A stretch of DNA of 64,000 nucleotides from Candidatus Peregrinibacteria bacterium CG10_big_fil_rev_8_21_14_0_10_36_19 (GTDB lineage Bacteria; Patescibacteriota; Gracilibacteria; UBA1369; LOWO2-01-FULL-3), in NCBI GenBank assembly GCA_002772535.1, contig PFDP01000015.1, positions 44,903-108,902 of the forward strand. Reading direction: 5' to 3'. The notes under the pieces were generated by a model that did no database searches, had not been told where the DNA came from, and saw only the letters and a program-made list of their open reading frames with translations. Numbering within the stretch: position 1 is the stretch's first letter; each line of letters starts with the position of its first letter. The position numbers and the translations under genes were made by a program. Positions 15,095 to 24,471 of the stretch are shown in pieces.

Positions 15095-16774
15095 TTACAT
15101 TTCTTCTACAACTTCAACACCAAGTAATGCAAGTCCGTTTTTTAGGATTTGACTAGTCGCTTCTACAATCTCTAAACGCTCCTTCTTTTTGGCTTCAGAA
15201 TCAGCTCTAACCACCTGTACACCGTTGTAAAAAGAGTTGAATCTTTGGGCTAATTCGTACAAATAATTTGATAAAATATTAGGCTTATATTCTTGCGCAG
15301 CCATCTCTAATTGCTCCTGGAATTTTGGCAAAAATGATTTAATTAGGCGAATTTTTTCGGCTGCTTCGGGCGGGTCTGGCAAAACATCTTTTGTTGTTTC
15401 CTGTTTTCTTAAAATGCTATGAGAACGAGCATAAGAATATTGAAGGTATGGAGCGCTATTGCCCTCTAGAGAGAGCATACGGTCCCAGTCGAAAGTTATA
15501 TCTGTTGTACGGTTTTGTGAAAGGATGTTGTATTTTACAGCGCCGATTCCGATAATTCTGGCAACTTCTGCAATATTTTGGAGAGATGGATTTTTTTCCT
15601 CAATTATTTTTTTGGCTCTTACTACGGCTTCATCTAAAACTTCGTCTAAAAGAATTACATTCCCCTTTCTGGTACTGGCTTTACCGTCTTTTAAATGCAT
15701 ACGACCAAACCAAACATGCACGCACTCAGTATTGAACCATGGAAACCTAGCTGCAACTTCAAATAGCTGTTTGAAATACAGTGTTTGGGCAATATCCACC
15801 ATGTAAAGTATCTTTTTTGGTTTGAAGGTATCAATACGGTACTTAATTGTTGCAAGATCACGGGTAGAATAAAGCGTTGCTCCATCTTTTTTCTGGATCA
15901 CTAGTGGTGACATGTTTTCATCCTCAAATTCCGCAATATAAGCACCTTCCTCCCCTTCTTTAAATATTTTTTTAGATTTACCTTCCTCAAGAATTGCGGA
16001 CATTTTATCTTCGTAGAAACTTTCTCCTTGGGTGTGGTCGAAATGGATTCCTCCAATTTTATCGTATGTGCTCTGGATTTCTTTAATACTTTCATCTACA
16101 AACCATTGCCAAAGTTCACGGTTTTCTTTATCGCCTTCTTCGAATTTTTTAAATTCTAGACGCCCTGCATCTTCTATTGCTGGATTTTTTTCTACTTCAT
16201 CGTGAAATTTTACATAGAGTTTTAGTAACTCTGATATTGGATCTTTTTCTATTGTGGCTTTTTTGCCCCAAGTTTTGTAGGCATATATAAGTTTTCCAAA
16301 TTGAGTACCCCAATCACCAATATGGTTAATACTTTCGGTGTCGTATCCGAGCTGAGTGTAAATATTGTAAAGTGATTGCCCAATAATAGTAGATAACAAA
16401 TGGTGTACCCCAAGCGGTTTTGCAATGTTTGGAGAACTGTATTCCAAAATTATTTTTTCTTTATTACTTGAAACTTTTGGATACTGATTTTTCTCTTTTA
16501 AAATTCTTTCCAGTTCGCGTTTTTGTGATTCTTCGGAAATGAAAATGTTGATAAAACCTGGTCCGGCGATTTCAATTTTTCCGATAATATTATTGGCAGG
16601 AACTTTATCTATAATTTCTTGAGCAATTATTTGTGGGGCTTTGCCAAGCTCTTTAGAGAGAGTTAATGCTACATTACAAGCATAATCACCATGACTAGGG
16701 TCTGCTGGATATTCAATTTTCACCTCTTTTCCTGAAGCGGCGCTTAATAATTTTTGTAACTCTAATTTAATCAT
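15095..16774 (-). CDS. argS: Arginyl-tRNA synthetase
   Basis: Charges tRNA-Arg. The 559-residue class I enzyme has the ArgRS N-terminal additional domain (ADPSHGDYACNVALTLSKELG near residue 25), the HIGH-type signature in SSPNIAKPLGVHHLLSTIIG near 112 (written HHL), the Rossmann core (INHIGDWGTQFGKLI), and a C-terminal DALR anticodon-binding domain (YSYARSHSIL, NYLYELAQRFNSFYNGVQV). As is usual for ArgRS, no canonical KMSKS is seen. Its ATG overlaps the TGA of the upstream B3/B4 gene (ATGA), so the two are translationally coupled. Confidence 0.95.
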   Translation of the reverse strand: MIKLELQKLLSAASGKEVKIEYPADPSHGDYACNVALTLSKELGKAPQIIAQEIIDKVPANNIIGKIEIAGPGFINIFISEESQKRELERILKEKNQYPKVSSNKEKIILEYSSPNIAKPLGVHHLLSTIIGQSLYNIYTQLGYDTESINHIGDWGTQFGKLIYAYKTWGKKATIEKDPISELLKLYVKFHDEVEKNPAIEDAGRLEFKKFEEGDKENRELWQWFVDESIKEIQSTYDKIGGIHFDHTQGESFYEDKMSAILEEGKSKKIFKEGEEGAYIAEFEDENMSPLVIQKKDGATLYSTRDLATIKYRIDTFKPKKILYMVDIAQTLYFKQLFEVAARFPWFNTECVHVWFGRMHLKDGKASTRKGNVILLDEVLDEAVVRAKKIIEEKNPSLQNIAEVARIIGIGAVKYNILSQNRTTDITFDWDRMLSLEGNSAPYLQYSYARSHSILRKQETTKDVLPDPPEAAEKIRLIKSFLPKFQEQLEMAAQEYKPNILSNYLYELAQRFNSFYNGVQVVRADSEAKKKERLEIVEATSQILKNGLALLGVEVVEEM

Positions 16775-17550
16775 TTGTGGTTTTCTAAAAAGTAGGCAAT
16801 TTCTTGTTGGGGAATTTTTGAATCATCAGCCGATCTACGCCCTTCAATGCCCATTTCAATAGCTGGACTGCCTTTACTAATAATGTAGGGCTCAATCTGC
16901 CCTCCAATATACTTAATAACTGAATTTTGCATTTCTCTTAATATTTCTCCGAATTTATCCATATGCATATCTGAAAGATCTTCCACTATCATAACCGCAT
17001 TAACAGTCTTGTTTGTTATTTTGGTTCTTTCACATTCCATGTGGTTCCAATATCTGTTTGTTATACCTCCGTCGTCCATATAAGCTATTTCCCCTTCTTT
17101 AGCATCTTTCACTTCGATAGTATTGATGGCTCTAAATGCTTCAACACCTTTTGCATAAGTTAATCTTAAGTCACCACAAAGCCAATCTAGATCATGTGCG
17201 TGAACAGGTATAAGATTTTTAATTGCAAAATAATTACTAATATCTAGCAGAGTATTTATGTGTTCAACTTCTTTTCGTTGAATAATTTTTCTAGCAAGGG
17301 CTTTTATTTGTGGCGTATATTTTTTTGGATTTACCCCAAAATGCACATAAGCCTCATTCCAATATTTAATTTCATCTATAGAATCTAACTCTTGATTTGC
17401 AAATATTTTAGCCTTTTGAGCGCAAGTGCCGCGTAATAAACTTTCCACTGAAGAGTTGCGACGCATGTTGTCGAAATTCTTGATTAAGATAATTCCAACT
17501 TTTAATTGTGGATGCTGTTCAAAGACTTTTTCGTCAATATAAAATTTCAT
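16771..17550 (-). CDS. B3/B4 domain protein (tRNA-editing-type) coupled to argS
   Basis: A 259-residue protein of the B3/B4 family, the fold used for editing in the PheRS beta chain and also found as free-standing proteins. Supporting segments are LKVGIILIKNFDN near residue 16, IKYWNEAYVHFGVNPKKY near 75, ISNYFAIKNLIPVHAHDLDWL near 105, GDLRLTYAKGVEAFRAIN near 126 and a late DDGGITNRYWNHMECERTKI near 160. Its last bases overlap the argS start. A job checking mischarged tRNA or a free amino acid is inference from the fold and the operon; the substrate is unknown. Confidence 0.82.
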   Translation of the reverse strand: MKFYIDEKVFEQHPQLKVGIILIKNFDNMRRNSSVESLLRGTCAQKAKIFANQELDSIDEIKYWNEAYVHFGVNPKKYTPQIKALARKIIQRKEVEHINTLLDISNYFAIKNLIPVHAHDLDWLCGDLRLTYAKGVEAFRAINTIEVKDAKEGEIAYMDDGGITNRYWNHMECERTKITNKTVNAVMIVEDLSDMHMDKFGEILREMQNSVIKYIGGQIEPYIISKGSPAIEMGIEGRRSADDSKIPQQEIAYFLENHK

Positions 17551-17604
17551 AGCTGTATTCTACTGAAAAAATATGTTAGACTCAAGGAAGGTTTAATATA
17601 CTAA

Positions 17605-18858
17605 ATGTATCCGCAAATTATCATTTTGATTGGTCTCGTAGTGCTTTCTGGTGTTTTCTCAGGAAGTGAGACGGCTCTGGTATCCATTTCTAACTCAAAA
17701 GTGGATGATTTAGTGGCTCAAAAGGTGCGCAATAGTGCTATTTTGAAAAAGCTAAAAAATGATCCACATAAGCTGCTTATTACTATTTTGATTGGTAATA
17801 ACATAGTAAATATTGGATCCAGTGCTTATGCAGCTGTGTTTTTTGCTAATATTTTTGGCTCTAGTGCTGTTGGTATTGCAACTGGAGTAATGACATTTTT
17901 AATTTTGGTTTTTGGAGAAATTACTCCTAAAGCATTTGCTCATCAACATGCGGTTGGAGTTTCATTATTGATGGCGAGGCCTATTTATATTCTACAATTA
18001 CTTCTTTTCCCGATAGTTTGGTTTTTTGATAAAATTGTTGATCTAGTGAACTTTATGTTTGGCTCTAAAACTCGTAGCACTGTTACTGAAGGTGAAATTG
18101 TGGCGATGCTTAAAATTGGAGCGCAGGAAGGTGCAATTGAAAAAAATGAGCGAGAATTAATTGAGAATGTGTTGGAATTTAACGATATTGAGGTAGAAGA
18201 GGTAATGACACCGCGTGTAACTATTGAAGGTCTAGATCAGAACACGACAATTGCTGAAGCTGTTAGATTTTTTATTACCCACTCTCACTCAAGGCTGCCT
18301 GTATATAATGGTGATTTGGATAATATAGTAGGGATACTTTCTTTGAAGGAAATTTTGAGATTTTACGAAGAAAAATCCCCTAGAACTAAATTGAAAAATT
18401 TAGATTTAGCTACCCCTATTGAAGTTCCATTTTCTAAGAAAATTAATAAGCTATTTAGAGATTTTCAAAGAAAACATCAGCATATGGCAATAGTAATAGA
18501 TGAATATGGCGGAACTGCTGGACTTGTAACTATGGAAGATCTACTTGAAGAAATCGTAGGTGATATTTCTGATGAATTTGATCACCATGATAATCCAATG
18601 GAAATTATAAATAAGAGAACCATTATTGTTGGAGGTCAAACACTAGTTGAAGATGTGAATGACTATTTTAAGACACAGGTTGGTGATGAAGAAAGAGATA
18701 CTATAAATACAATGATATTAGATTTTTTACATAGATTCCCTAGGGAAGGTGAAATTATTAAAATGCCTAGAGCTGTTCTTACAGTGCTTGAAATGAATAA
18801 GAACACTGTTGAACGAGTTAAAATAACAAAGAGGAGTGTTTCTAAGAGACGTAGATAA
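17605..18858 (+). CDS. CNNM/CorC family membrane protein (DUF21-CBS-CorC)
   Basis: Members of this family are linked to Mg2+ export, although many remain uncharacterised (often labelled hemolysin). The 417-residue protein has a DUF21 membrane domain near residues 1-185 ([18 protein letters not shown] near 14, [15 protein letters not shown] near 108), a CBS pair near 205-325 ([65 protein letters not shown]) and a C-terminal CorC/HlyC transporter-associated domain. It lies divergent from the argS operon. Confidence 0.92.
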   Translation: MYPQIIILIGLVVLSGVFSGSETALVSISNSKVDDLVAQKVRNSAILKKLKNDPHKLLITILIGNNIVNIGSSAYAAVFFANIFGSSAVGIATGVMTFLILVFGEITPKAFAHQHAVGVSLLMARPIYILQLLLFPIVWFFDKIVDLVNFMFGSKTRSTVTEGEIVAMLKIGAQEGAIEKNERELIENVLEFNDIEVEEVMTPRVTIEGLDQNTTIAEAVRFFITHSHSRLPVYNGDLDNIVGILSLKEILRFYEEKSPRTKLKNLDLATPIEVPFSKKINKLFRDFQRKHQHMAIVIDEYGGTAGLVTMEDLLEEIVGDISDEFDHHDNPMEIINKRTIIVGGQTLVEDVNDYFKTQVGDEERDTINTMILDFLHRFPREGEIIKMPRAVLTVLEMNKNTVERVKITKRSVSKRRR

Positions 18859-18875
18859 TTATTAATTGCTGCCTA

Positions 18876-18904
18876 TTGCATTCTTTAGGCTTTTTTGATA
18901 TAAT
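18876..18904 (+). promoter_or_regulatory. Promoter of the FnIII surface protein gene
   Basis: TTGCAT, a 17-bp spacer and TATAAT. The leader before the ATG at 18939 is almost only A and T and holds repeated AAACAAAAA, with no Shine-Dalgarno. Confidence 0.75.
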
Positions 18905-18938
18905 GATATGAAAAATTTAAAAATAAACAAAAACAAAA

Positions 18939-20378
18939 ATGAAAAAAATAGTATCATTTTTGACAGCGATAACAGTAATGGTATCAATGTCTACAACTGC
19001 TTTTGCGGCAGATAATAAACTCCCTAGTGATGTAGAAAATCTACAAGGTAAAGCCTTAAACGCTTCTGCTTCACTTACATGGAATGCTGCCACTGATGAT
19101 GTGGGAGTGGCTGGATATCAAGTTCATTATGGACTTAAATCTGTGTCACAACCTGGTCAAAGTTATGACTTTAAACTGGATGTTGGAAATGTACTGAAAT
19201 ATACAGTAAATGATTTGGTAAATAGTAAAACTTACTATTTCTCTGTAGTAGCATATGATGCTGCGGGTAATGAAAGTGGTAAATGGGCTAAAGAATTATC
19301 TTTAACTCCTACTGCTTCTGCTGGTAGTGATACTGAAGCTCCTAAAGTTGCTAAAGCCGAAGCTATTAATATAGAAGAGGTGAAAGTAGTATTTTCTGAA
19401 GCTATTGTGCTCCCAACTGAGAACCCTGAAGATGCTTTTACTATTGAGCATCAAGATACATTTGCACTTTTAAGTGTGCTTGATGCAAAAATGGATGAAA
19501 CTGATAAAACTGGGAAAACTGTTATCTTAACAACAAAAAGACAAGCTGTTGGATCTGTTTATACTTTAACAGCTGGAATTGATATTAAAGATAAGGCAGG
19601 TAACCCTATAGTAAGTGGAACTTCTGATGAGGCTTCATTTGATTCTAGTAGCGTTGAAAAGGCTTCTGATCAAGATGGTCCACAAATGCTGGAAGTTACT
19701 TCTATTGATGAGAGTCACATTGTTGTTAACTTTAATGAAGCTGTGGTTCTAGATATTGATCCTGCTGCAAACTTTAGTGTTTTTGAAAAGGATGATAATA
19801 CAAAAACAAAAGAAGTAGTGGAAGTTGCTATGGGTAAAAACAAAGCAGGTTTGGATAACGCTGCCACGGTTCTAAAAATTGATGGTCTTGAATCTGGAAA
19901 AACTTATGTGGTAACTGCAGTAGACTTAAAAGATGAAGCTGGAAATGTGGTTGCTGCTTCAAAAAGTAGTATTGAATTTTCTTTAGAAAGTAATGAAGAA
20001 GATACAACTCCACCTAAAGATGTAACTAGTTTTGTCGCTAAAGCTGTTGCTAAAGCACAAAAATACATCGTTACACTTACATGGAAAAATCCACCTGAAA
20101 ATAAAGATGATACAAAGAATCAAATTGTATATGTAAGTGAGGATCAAGGTAAAACTTATACAAAGAAAACTGATTTAGATTCACTTTCTAACAAATATGA
20201 AGTTGGTGAATATGAACCTGGTGAATATTGGTTTAAACTATCACAAACTGATGCAGCTAATAATGAAAGTGAGGGTGCAATTGCAAAATTAACGCTTTCT
20301 GAAACTGGTCCTGGAATGATTGGACTAGCTCTAGCTTCACTTGGAATGAGTACTAGATTTAGAAAAAAGAAAAAATAA
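18939..20378 (+). CDS. Secreted surface protein with FnIII and Ig-like domains
   Basis: A 479-residue exported protein. The signal peptide (MKKIVSFLTAITVMVSMST, cleavage after AFA near residue 24) is followed by a fibronectin type III domain near 30-125 (DVGVAGYQVHYG, YYFSVVAYDAAGNES), two Ig-like/SbsA-type domains near 135-345 (VKVVFSEAIVLP, IVVNFNEAVVLD) and a second FnIII domain near 360-450. The end is striking: ETGPGMIGLALASLGM followed by RFRKKKK, a short motif, a hydrophobic helix and a basic tail, as in sorting signals. Cell-surface anchoring or adhesion is inference. Confidence 0.82.
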   Translation: MKKIVSFLTAITVMVSMSTTAFAADNKLPSDVENLQGKALNASASLTWNAATDDVGVAGYQVHYGLKSVSQPGQSYDFKLDVGNVLKYTVNDLVNSKTYYFSVVAYDAAGNESGKWAKELSLTPTASAGSDTEAPKVAKAEAINIEEVKVVFSEAIVLPTENPEDAFTIEHQDTFALLSVLDAKMDETDKTGKTVILTTKRQAVGSVYTLTAGIDIKDKAGNPIVSGTSDEASFDSSSVEKASDQDGPQMLEVTSIDESHIVVNFNEAVVLDIDPAANFSVFEKDDNTKTKEVVEVAMGKNKAGLDNAATVLKIDGLESGKTYVVTAVDLKDEAGNVVAASKSSIEFSLESNEEDTTPPKDVTSFVAKAVAKAQKYIVTLTWKNPPENKDDTKNQIVYVSEDQGKTYTKKTDLDSLSNKYEVGEYEPGEYWFKLSQTDAANNESEGAIAKLTLSETGPGMIGLALASLGMSTRFRKKKK

Positions 20379-20402
20379 TTTAGAAAAATTTTATAGAAAT
20401 TT

Positions 20403-20433
20403 AAACATGCTCTGCTAAATGTAGGGCATGTTT
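20403..20433 (+). terminator. Hairpin spanning the next start codon
   Basis: AAACATGC (20403-20410) pairs perfectly with GCATGTTT (20426-20433), followed by more T. It is positioned as the terminator of the surface protein gene, but its 3' arm contains the ATG (20428) of the following gene. Confidence 0.6.
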
Positions 20434-21249
20434 TTAAATTATAAAAAGTGGCTTTTTTGTTTAGGCGTGATGTTTTTTGTTATTGTTTTATATAGTGGTT
20501 TGCATTGGCCTGATAAAAAACTTCATGTCTATTTTTTGGATGTGGGACAAGGTGATAGCATTTTTATAAATACGCCAAATGGCAAACAAATGTTAATTGA
20601 TGGTGGGGCAGGAAATAAAATTATTTATGAACTTGCCGAAATTATGCCTTTTTTTGATAGAAAAATTGATGTGGTAGTTTTAACACATCCTGATAAAGAC
20701 CATGTTGGTGGACTTGTTGAAGTTTTGGGAAGATATGATGTAGAAAAAGTTGTTATTAGTGGAGTGGAATCTGAGAGTAGTGACTATTTAGAATTTTTGA
20801 GAAGGGCTAAAAATTCTGAAGTTATATACCAAAATGATAAAATAGACTTTGATTTTGATGGGGTTTTTGTTGATTTTTTGTTTCCATTTGATTCACTTTT
20901 TGGAGAACATATTTTTGCGATGAACGATTCTTCTATTGTTATTAAATTAGTTTACAAAGATGTGAAAATTTTACTCACTGGGGATTTAGAAACTGATGGT
21001 GAAAAAGAATTATTAGAAGCTAATGTGGATTTGAAGGCAGATATCTTGAAGGTTGGTCATCATGGAAGTAAAACCTCTTCTAGTATGGATTTTTTAGAGG
21101 CTATTTTTCCTGAAATCGCAGTAATACAATGTGGTAAAAATAATAAATTTGGACATCCATATCCTGGTGTTTTGGAAAATCTACAGAATGCTGGAATTGA
21201 AAAAATATATCGAAACGATATAGATGGAAGATTGGAATTTATTTTTTAG
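20428..21249 (+). CDS. ComEC/Rec2-like metallo-beta-lactamase hydrolase, membrane-anchored
   Basis: A 273-residue protein with one N-terminal membrane segment (WLFCLGVMFFVIVLYSG) and an outward-facing metallo-beta-lactamase domain that matches the C-terminal domain of ComEC: VYFLDVGQGDSIFINTPNGKQ near residue 34, VVLTHPDKDHVGGL near 84, ILLTGDL near 187, ILKVGHHGSKTSSS near 209. In ComEC this domain is thought to degrade one DNA strand during uptake. Here the large channel domain is missing, so it is a stand-alone version. A later start (MFFVIV) is possible. It converges on murA with a 4-nt overlap. Confidence 0.85.
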   Translation: MFLNYKKWLFCLGVMFFVIVLYSGLHWPDKKLHVYFLDVGQGDSIFINTPNGKQMLIDGGAGNKIIYELAEIMPFFDRKIDVVVLTHPDKDHVGGLVEVLGRYDVEKVVISGVESESSDYLEFLRRAKNSEVIYQNDKIDFDFDGVFVDFLFPFDSLFGEHIFAMNDSSIVIKLVYKDVKILLTGDLETDGEKELLEANVDLKADILKVGHHGSKTSSSMDFLEAIFPEIAVIQCGKNNKFGHPYPGVLENLQNAGIEKIYRNDIDGRLEFIF

Positions 21250-22514
21250 TCCTTTGGTTGGATTCTTTTTATGCTAGCTCCAAGAGCATTAAATTTATCT
21301 TCAAGCTTTTCATATCCTCGATCAATGTATCTGATGTTTGAAATTTCTGTTTCACCTTCAGCAATTAGTGCCGCAACAACCATGGCTGCTCCAGCTCTAA
21401 TATCACAACTAGAAATTAAAGACCCCTTTAATTTGGATTTGCCAATAATTAAAGCTTGGTGAGCATTAAGGAACTCAATATGTGCACCCATTTTTTCTAA
21501 TTCAAATAGGTAACTTAAACGGCCCTCAAAAAGAGTTTCAAAAACTTTGCTTACCCCTTTCGCTTGCGTTAGTAGAACTGTAAAAGGTGCTTGTAGATCT
21601 GTAGCAAAACTTGGATATACTGCAGTTTTTAATGACGTTACTGGTTGTAAATTTCCAGAGTACGGATGAATGTGAGCATAGTCCTTCCCAAGGGTAAATT
21701 TAACTCCCATTTCTTCCAGTTTTTGCCAAAAACTGTCTAGATGCCCTGGATCAATTCCTGTTATTTTTACATCTCCTTTTGTTCCAACAGCAGCAATTGC
21801 AAATGTACCAGCCTCTAAATAATCTCCAGTTATCGAATGCTTTGCTCCTTTAAGCTTCTTTACTCCTTTGATTTTAATATTATTAGTTCCGATTCCTTCT
21901 ATTTTTGCTCCCATTTTTTGAAGGAAAATACAGAGATCTTGAACATGTGGTTCGGCGGCCGCGAGGCGAATTTCTGTTTCACCTTCGGCTAAAACGGCCG
22001 CCATGATGGCGTTTTCCGTAGCCGTAACACTAAGTTCTGGAAGAATAATTTTTGTTCCTTTAAGTTTTTTTGAAGTGATGTGAATATATTTTTTTTCTTC
22101 GATAATTTTGCAACCTAACTTTTTGAATGCGTACGTATGAGTATCTACTGAACGCTTTCCAAGGACACAGCCTCCTGGAAATGGCATTTTAACTTCTCCA
22201 AGTAGTGGAATCAATGGCCCTATTATTAATATAGATGCCCTCATTCTATTAATAAGTTCATCCGGAATAGCGTTTTTTTTGAGCTTTCCTGGAATAATTT
22301 CAACAGTATCATTTTCAAAGTTTACTTTTGCTCCTAGACTTTCAACTATTTTAAGCATTGAATGAACGTCTGCAATATCAGGGACATTTGTAAGAGTTGT
22401 CTTATCTTCAGCAAGTAAGGAGGCACAAATTATTGGCAAAACTGCGTTCTTTGAACCGCTTATTTTTACTGTTCCCTGTAATTTTCTTCCTCCTTGTACG
22501 ATAAATTTTGGCAT
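21246..22514 (-). CDS. murA: UDP-N-acetylglucosamine 1-carboxyvinyltransferase
   Basis: First committed step of peptidoglycan synthesis: transfers enolpyruvate from PEP to UDP-GlcNAc. The 422-residue protein has the expected length. Landmarks are GGRKLQGTVKISGSKNAVLP at the N-terminus (with the conserved Lys-Asn), PGGCVLGKRSVDTH near residue 115 with the catalytic, fosfomycin-target cysteine, YLEAGTFAIAA near 228, YPSFATDLQAPFTVLL near 300 and IRYIDRGYEKLEDKF near the end. It is divergent from the O-antigen ligase-like gene. Confidence 0.96.
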   Translation of the reverse strand: MPKFIVQGGRKLQGTVKISGSKNAVLPIICASLLAEDKTTLTNVPDIADVHSMLKIVESLGAKVNFENDTVEIIPGKLKKNAIPDELINRMRASILIIGPLIPLLGEVKMPFPGGCVLGKRSVDTHTYAFKKLGCKIIEEKKYIHITSKKLKGTKIILPELSVTATENAIMAAVLAEGETEIRLAAAEPHVQDLCIFLQKMGAKIEGIGTNNIKIKGVKKLKGAKHSITGDYLEAGTFAIAAVGTKGDVKITGIDPGHLDSFWQKLEEMGVKFTLGKDYAHIHPYSGNLQPVTSLKTAVYPSFATDLQAPFTVLLTQAKGVSKVFETLFEGRLSYLFELEKMGAHIEFLNAHQALIIGKSKLKGSLISSCDIRAGAAMVVAALIAEGETEISNIRYIDRGYEKLEDKFNALGASIKRIQPKD

Positions 22515-22555
22515 GCTGATGAATTATAGTAATTTTTCATGTAAAATGAAAGGGT

Positions 22556-24421
22556 ATGAAAAGTAATTTTTTTAATAAGGCATTCGATTACATAGTTTAT
22601 ATATGCCTTTTTTTTATGCCTATTCTGTTTTCTTCTTCTTTGAATTTGGCATTTGAATTACCAAAGGTGGTTTTTTTTCGTATTTGCTTGATGCTGATGT
22701 TGGCAATTTTTGTTTTAAAAATAGTAAAAACTCCAAAGTTGGAAATTTTTTCTGTGTTTTTAAGAAAAGATGTCAAAATATTAATTACGGGGTTTTTAAT
22801 TTTTGTTGGGCTTGGAATAATAGCTTCCAGCGCTCCTGTACTGAGCTTTTGGGGTAGCTATTATAGAATGATGGGTGGATTTATGTACTTTAATATTTTT
22901 TTATTCTTCCTTTTGTTAGTTCTTAATTTTCATAGCAAAGAACAATGGGAAAAAGCAATTAAAGTCTTTATTCTCAGTGTTTTTGTGGTTTCTTTGTATG
23001 GGACTTTACAACTTTTGGGGTTGGACTTGTCTGGACTTGGAGTTCTTCAAACTTCCCTTGGCAGGGTTTCTTCGACTTTTGGCCATCCAAGCTATTTGGC
23101 TGGATATATTGATTTGGTGATTTTTTTACTATTGAGTTATGCAATTATCAAACGAAAATGGTGGATATGGCTGGCTTTCTTAATGGGAATAGTTAGTTTG
23201 GTATTTTCTGGCACGAGGGGAGCATTTGTGGGCCTATTTTGTGGTTTGGGTGTGTTTGGACTTTTATATGGTTTGGCATTTGATAAAAAACGCATTCTTG
23301 CTTGGACAATTGCAATTCCTGTCACTCTTTTGATACTTGTTTTTAGCGCAAATTACTTTGGAGTAAGTAGATTTGATTTAAAGGAAAATTTTGGAACTGT
23401 TGAAATTAGAATGATGCTTTGGAAAGGAGCATTAAATCTTGCTTCTGAAAGACCATTGCTAGGACATGGATTTGAGACCTTTGGTATAGAATTTCAACGA
23501 TATTTTGATCCTAAGCTACTTCATTTAGAAAGCGTAACTTCTATTCCAGACCGAGCACATAACATTGTGATAGATACAATGGTTACAAATGGTCTTTTGG
23601 GCCTTTGTGTTCTTTTCTATGGTTTATTTGTGATTTTTACTGTTGGCTGGAGTGCATTAAAAAACTGTAATCAAGATGATAAATACTATGTAATTGGAAT
23701 TTTGAGTGGAATTTCAGCTGTTTTTGTTGCGAGTATGTTTGGGTTTATGGTTCCGGAACTTGCTATGGTGTTGGCTTTTATGCTGGCTTTCTTAGCTTTT
23801 TTAAGCTCTCAAAAAACAATTAAAAGGAATTTGGAATTTATGCAAAACATTATTATTAGAAGAATTTTTGCGGTAGTTCTTTTGTTGTTTGTGGCTTTTT
23901 CTATATTTTTTCAAAATATTTTGGTAATTGCAGCAGATTATAAGTTGGCTAACTCAAACACAATAAGTGATACCTTTGATGCTGTACTCTACAACCCATA
24001 CCAGAGTTATTATTTATATGTATTATCTGCAGAGCTGCGAGATGCAGGAGAATTGGAACTAGCAGATTTTTATTCTGATAAAGCTAATTATATAAATGGC
24101 GGAAGAGATGGTTTATATTATATGATGAAAGGAAAAATTGAGATTGAGAAATGTAGGAATAGAGATAAAAAAGCTTGCAAAGAAGGTGATGTTTTTTTTG
24201 GTAAGGCGTTTGAAAAAATGCCTTACTATCCACCTGTAAGCTTGAATTGGGGCATTTTATCGCTAGAAAGAGGAGATTGTGTGACTGCAATGGAAAAATT
24301 TAATTATTACTTAGATATTATGCCTGGGTTTTGGAAAAATTATGGAACTGTTGAATATGAGCGTTTTTATTTACATAACCCAAACTTTGATAGAGTGTTT
24401 GATTATATGGATCAATGTTGA
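22556..24421 (+). CDS. O-antigen ligase/polymerase-like membrane protein
   Basis: A 621-residue polytopic protein with about a dozen hydrophobic segments in the first 450 residues, then a soluble tail. The region LGHGFETFGIEFQRYFDP near 305, followed by DRAHNIVIDTMVTNGLLGL near 330, is the Wzy_C/WaaL signature, with the conserved His-Asn. The C-terminal 150 residues look helical and TPR-like (YYMMKGKIEIEKCRN, VSLNWGILSLERGDC). Such proteins polymerise or ligate surface polysaccharide, or glycosylate proteins; the substrate cannot be read from sequence. It ends with TGA inside the next promoter. Confidence 0.83.
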   Translation: MKSNFFNKAFDYIVYICLFFMPILFSSSLNLAFELPKVVFFRICLMLMLAIFVLKIVKTPKLEIFSVFLRKDVKILITGFLIFVGLGIIASSAPVLSFWGSYYRMMGGFMYFNIFLFFLLLVLNFHSKEQWEKAIKVFILSVFVVSLYGTLQLLGLDLSGLGVLQTSLGRVSSTFGHPSYLAGYIDLVIFLLLSYAIIKRKWWIWLAFLMGIVSLVFSGTRGAFVGLFCGLGVFGLLYGLAFDKKRILAWTIAIPVTLLILVFSANYFGVSRFDLKENFGTVEIRMMLWKGALNLASERPLLGHGFETFGIEFQRYFDPKLLHLESVTSIPDRAHNIVIDTMVTNGLLGLCVLFYGLFVIFTVGWSALKNCNQDDKYYVIGILSGISAVFVASMFGFMVPELAMVLAFMLAFLAFLSSQKTIKRNLEFMQNIIIRRIFAVVLLLFVAFSIFFQNILVIAADYKLANSNTISDTFDAVLYNPYQSYYLYVLSAELRDAGELELADFYSDKANYINGGRDGLYYMMKGKIEIEKCRNRDKKACKEGDVFFGKAFEKMPYYPPVSLNWGILSLERGDCVTAMEKFNYYLDIMPGFWKNYGTVEYERFYLHNPNFDRVFDYMDQC

Positions 24422-24446
24422 TTTTTTGTCTCTAATATGGTAAAAT
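24418..24446 (+). promoter_or_regulatory. Promoter of the CARDB/SLH gene
   Basis: TTGATT, a 17-bp spacer and TAAAAT. The -35 overlaps the stop codon of the preceding gene. An A-rich leader without Shine-Dalgarno follows. Confidence 0.7.
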
Positions 24447-24471
24447 TGGGAGAAACAAAAATAAAAACAAA

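Noticed and set aside
14730-15152. Plus-strand ORF across tRNA-Ser(TGA) and the GC-rich repeats
   Set aside because: It runs through a tRNA on the opposite strand and through non-coding repeats, and no domain is visible.
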